This document shows, in pieces, positions 59,375 to 59,880 of a DNA stretch of 59,880 nucleotides (the stretch's first letter is position 1; each line of letters opens with the position of its first letter). The stretch is from positions 1-59,880 of the forward strand of contig JASLAT010000017.1 of assembly GCA_030146915.1 (NCBI GenBank), in the 5' to 3' direction. The translations under genes were made by a program, and so were the position numbers. The notes under the pieces are model-generated. The model ran no database searches. It had not been told where the DNA came from and saw only the letters and a program-made list of their open reading frames with translations. The DNA is from Tissierellales bacterium. Lineage in GTDB: Bacteria; Bacillota; Clostridia; Tissierellales; Tissierellaceae.

Positions 59375-59880
59375 ATGAGAGGGAAGAGGATCAATGTAGT
59401 TTTATTCATCCTACTTATATGTATGTTATTCTCTACAACCACATATGCAGTTAGTAATAATATGTTGAATATAACAATGAATGGTGAAAAACTTCAAGTA
59501 AGAGAAGTTCCGATTATATTAAATGGTAAAATAATAAAATCAGATAGCCCATCTTTTTTGTATGTTGATAGGACGTTAGTTCCTGCTAGATTAATAGCAG
59601 AAAACTATGGTGCTAAAGTTTATTGGGATAAGCCAACTGAAACAGCTACTATAATGCATGAAGGGAATATTGTAGCATTAACGATTAATAGCAATAAGGC
59701 AAGAATTAATGGTAAGGAAGTTAGCTTAGATAAGTATTCAATCCCGAGATTAGTAAATTTTGGTGGAAGCAGTGCTAAAACTATGGTTCCTTTAAGTTTT
59801 TTAGCTGATGTTTTAGGCTATAGGGCTGATTGGGATTATAAAGAGAAAGCTGCTTATTTAGTTAAAAAAGAGGATCCAAA
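59375..59880 (+). CDS. Secreted protein with copper-amine-oxidase-N (stalk) domain, cut by the window edge
   Basis: Partial: ATG 59375 behind GGAGGT, open to the right edge (at least 168 residues). A signal peptide of about 26 residues ending 'TTTYA' is followed by a copper amine oxidase N-terminal-like domain: 'VPIILNGKIIKSDSPSFLYVDRTLVPARLIAENYGAKVYWDKPTETATI' and 'TMVPLSFLADVLGYRADWDYKEKAAYL'. Such stalk domains in clostridia usually precede a catalytic wall domain such as N-acetylmuramoyl-L-alanine amidase; what follows here is outside the window. Confidence 0.88.
   Translation, partial: MRGKRINVVLFILLICMLFSTTTYAVSNNMLNITMNGEKLQVREVPIILNGKIIKSDSPSFLYVDRTLVPARLIAENYGAKVYWDKPTETATIMHEGNIVALTINSNKARINGKEVSLDKYSIPRLVNFGGSSAKTMVPLSFLADVLGYRADWDYKEKAAYLVKKEDP

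Noticed and set aside
1..59880. Mobile elements, CRISPR arrays, tRNA or rRNA genes
   Set aside because: I saw no transposase or integrase, no regularly spaced repeats and no tRNA-like cloverleaf with TTCGA-type arms.

Overview
The window is AT-rich DNA from a low-GC Gram-positive anaerobe. The evidence is the class III (anaerobic) ribonucleotide reductase NrdDG, formate-tetrahydrofolate ligase, GatCAB, short Shine-Dalgarno-led genes with many TTG/GTG starts, lipobox lipoproteins and LCP cell-wall proteins. The protein style suggests the Clostridia/Tissierellia, probably an amino-acid fermenter (BrnQ, a dicarboxylate/amino-acid symporter, an M20 amidohydrolase, a PLP decarboxylase), but the taxonomic placement is inference. 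I recognise no rRNA, tRNA, CRISPR, IS element or prophage. About 60 coding regions are supported; both window edges cut a gene.

Layout. 1-1.5 kb (minus): an ECF-type S component (cut), a DUF4430 protein and a rhomboid protease. 1.6-8.6 kb (plus): three metallophosphoesterases in a row, the last paired with an SbcC/YhaN-like ATPase, then small redox or zinc proteins. 8.7-16.4 kb: MATE exporter, BrnQ, PlsY, a PHP phosphatase, and a GntR/YtrA-controlled ABC transporter operon with a very clear promoter-operator. 16.6-32.1 kb: nrdDG, a small stress-protein cluster, lipoproteins, a PLP decarboxylase, a peroxiredoxin, a UvdE-DUF1722 fusion whose only usable start appears to be ATA, alanine racemase, and a CdaR-like regulator with a DUF5058 transporter pair and an M20 peptidase. 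32.4-45.2 kb: a purine nucleoside phosphorylase, then the purine operon purL-purE-purF-purM-purN-purH-purD-fhs behind a tandem guanine + PRPP riboswitch. 45.3-59.9 kb: a Fur-boxed flavodoxin-DUF3793 pair, duplicated LCP genes, pcrA-ligA, gatCAB, a symporter, an AIR-synthase-like protein and the start of a copper-amine-oxidase-N-domain surface protein.

The most interesting observation is in the purine operon. Both glutamine amidotransferases it encodes appear to have lost their glutaminase sites independently: PurF has Ser instead of the N-terminal nucleophile Cys (plus a changed oxyanion-hole Asn), and PurL has Gly at the nucleophile elbow and lacks the His and Glu of the triad, while the synthase and transferase parts look intact. 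This points to purine synthesis driven by free ammonia, which would suit an ammonia-producing fermenter. The operon sits under a two-input RNA device in which the closing helices of the guanine and PRPP aptamers and the terminator share strands.

Other points worth a second look are a hairpin between the Shine-Dalgarno and the start codon of the PLP decarboxylase, a long inverted repeat bracketing the DUF5058 operon promoter, and palindromes that span the stop codons of converging genes.
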